64,000 bases of DNA, from contig NC_079375.1 of assembly GCF_021018895.1 (NCBI RefSeq), positions 5,925,060 through 5,989,059 of the forward strand, written 5' to 3'. Below the pieces are notes generated by a model. The model saw only the letters and a program-made list of their open reading frames with translations, was not told where the DNA came from and did no database searches. This DNA is from Seriola aureovittata. Lineage: Eukaryota > Chordata > Actinopteri > Carangiformes > Carangidae. Within the stretch, counting starts at the first letter, position 1. Each line of letters opens with the position of its first letter. A program made the translations under genes and the position numbers. Of the stretch, positions 63,303 to 64,000 are shown piece after piece.

Positions 63303-63580
63303 ATCAAAGCGCTCAGACCACAGAGAAATGCACACAGCCTGTATTCAGAAACTGGGCCTTAAAACGAACTGTTAGGACTTCTGTAACTATGTGATGTCAC
63401 AACAAAGCAGTCACCACTCTCAGCCTCGCCCTAAGCCCACCCAGACCCACCATCCAGCCTTGCAGGATTTGGTTTCTCTGAGTGTTTACGTGAAATCTGC
63501 TACATTTCATTGGATCACTCAGAAAACAGTCAGCCAATCAGAAGAGAGACTCAGAGCCTCCTCTCTTCTGATTGGCTCAC
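63303..63580 (+). repeat. dispersed repeat, copy 2 of 2, with a 17-bp palindrome
   Basis: Positions 63303-63486 match the repeat at 4141-4322. The sequence goes on to a perfect inverted repeat: AGCCAATCAGAAGAGAG (63532-63548) and CTCTCTTCTGATTGGCT (63561-63577), with a 12-nt loop. The palindrome is absent from the 4.1-kb copy, so either that copy is truncated or the palindrome belongs to a neighbouring element. Confidence 0.75.
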
Positions 63581-64000
63581 TGACATGGTTTTACCAGAGC
63601 TCCAGAGAGAAGTCTGAGAGGGGAGATGTAAAACTACATTGAGATGTTTTTTTTTTTCTTTTCTTAAAACTACAACTATATCTTCTTATGAATCAACACT
63701 TCAAATAAAACACCCGAAAAGTGTAAAATATGGGACTTTTAAATAATTAGATATCAAAAAATACACCTGGATAAGATATCAATGACCTCTTAGATTTGCC
63801 AAAAACACCTCCATTTCTATCTGTAAGGTCTGGAAACCTAACATGTTTAATGTTTGACCTGTGGCTCCTGTCGTTATCCCCACAGGATGTCAGTGTTTGG
63901 CTGCGTGATAACAGTACATTATTCCAGGTCCTATTTCCTAGCAGGCTTATTGTAAACTCTTTCTCCTGTTCAAATGCATGCAATGACTTTGTTCCAACTA

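Larger units (their letters stand above)
54751..64000. other. 5' flank of zeb1, no gene recognised
   Basis: About 9.2 kb upstream of zeb1. It contains a nested repeat block (54877-55612), a GGAT microsatellite (55679-55719), GT and CA arrays (56326-56350, 58677-58709), a degenerate repeat piece near 57420-57535, a G run (62742-62759) and a dispersed repeat with a 17-bp palindrome (63303-63580). The segments 58850-59320, 60000-60310 and 62990-63140 are complex, non-repetitive and could be distal enhancers. No open frame resembles a known protein. Confidence 0.75.

Noticed and set aside
1..64000. CRISPR arrays, operons, phage or integrated virus genes
   Set aside because: The tandem arrays are simple microsatellites without spacers. 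There are no long frames for reverse transcriptase, integrase, capsid or envelope. The gene structure is vertebrate.

Overview
The window is vertebrate nuclear DNA, almost certainly from a ray-finned fish (probably a percomorph teleost). It carries the 5' part of one protein-coding gene, zeb1 (zinc finger E-box binding homeobox 1), on the minus strand. Four coding exons can be joined by reading frame and by GT/AG splice sites: exon 1 (54411-54468), exon 2 (10494-10673), exon 3 (783-935) and exon 4 (52-254). They add up to 594 nt, exactly 198 codons. They encode the conserved basic N-terminus beginning MADGPRCKRRKQANP, the acidic DSDDEDKLHIVEE segment, an acidic linker ending in [12 protein letters not shown], and the first two C2H2 zinc fingers of the N-terminal cluster. 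The rest of the gene (fingers 3-4, the homeodomain-like region, the C-terminal fingers and the 3'UTR) lies past position 1 and outside the window. The sequence does not say whether this is zeb1a or zeb1b.

Layout from left to right, which is 3' to 5' for the gene: the start of intron 4 (1-51), exon 4, intron 3 (528 bp), exon 3, intron 2 (about 9.6 kb), exon 2, a very long intron 1 (about 43.7 kb), exon 1 inside a CpG-rich promoter region (about 53.8-54.75 kb), then about 9.2 kb of 5' flank in which I recognise no gene. No other coding gene, rRNA, functional tRNA, CRISPR array or prokaryote-type feature is visible. The long open frames across low-complexity DNA are mostly translations of CA/GT arrays.

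The non-coding DNA holds typical teleost repeats. There are many (CA)n/(GT)n microsatellites. There is a recent tRNA-derived SINE with a perfect 16-bp target-site duplication (32.3 kb), and a second tRNA-derived SINE inserted into an older element (51.0 kb). About a dozen copies belong to a palindrome-like, TIR-type miniature element marked by ATTAATCGATTA-type termini. Other dispersed families are present, including a hAT-like miniature element nested in another repeat about 0.4 kb upstream of exon 1. A repeat pair of about 180 bp occurs at 4.1 kb and 63.3 kb.

I did not find an undescribed biological system. The more useful points are the gene model itself (symmetrical phase-1 exons, an N-terminus shorter than the mammalian one, changes in finger 1), CACCTG E-boxes at the zeb1 start, nested transposons next to the promoter, and several sequence blocks likely to form unusual DNA or RNA structure. 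Family names and human comparisons are from memory and were not checked against a database.
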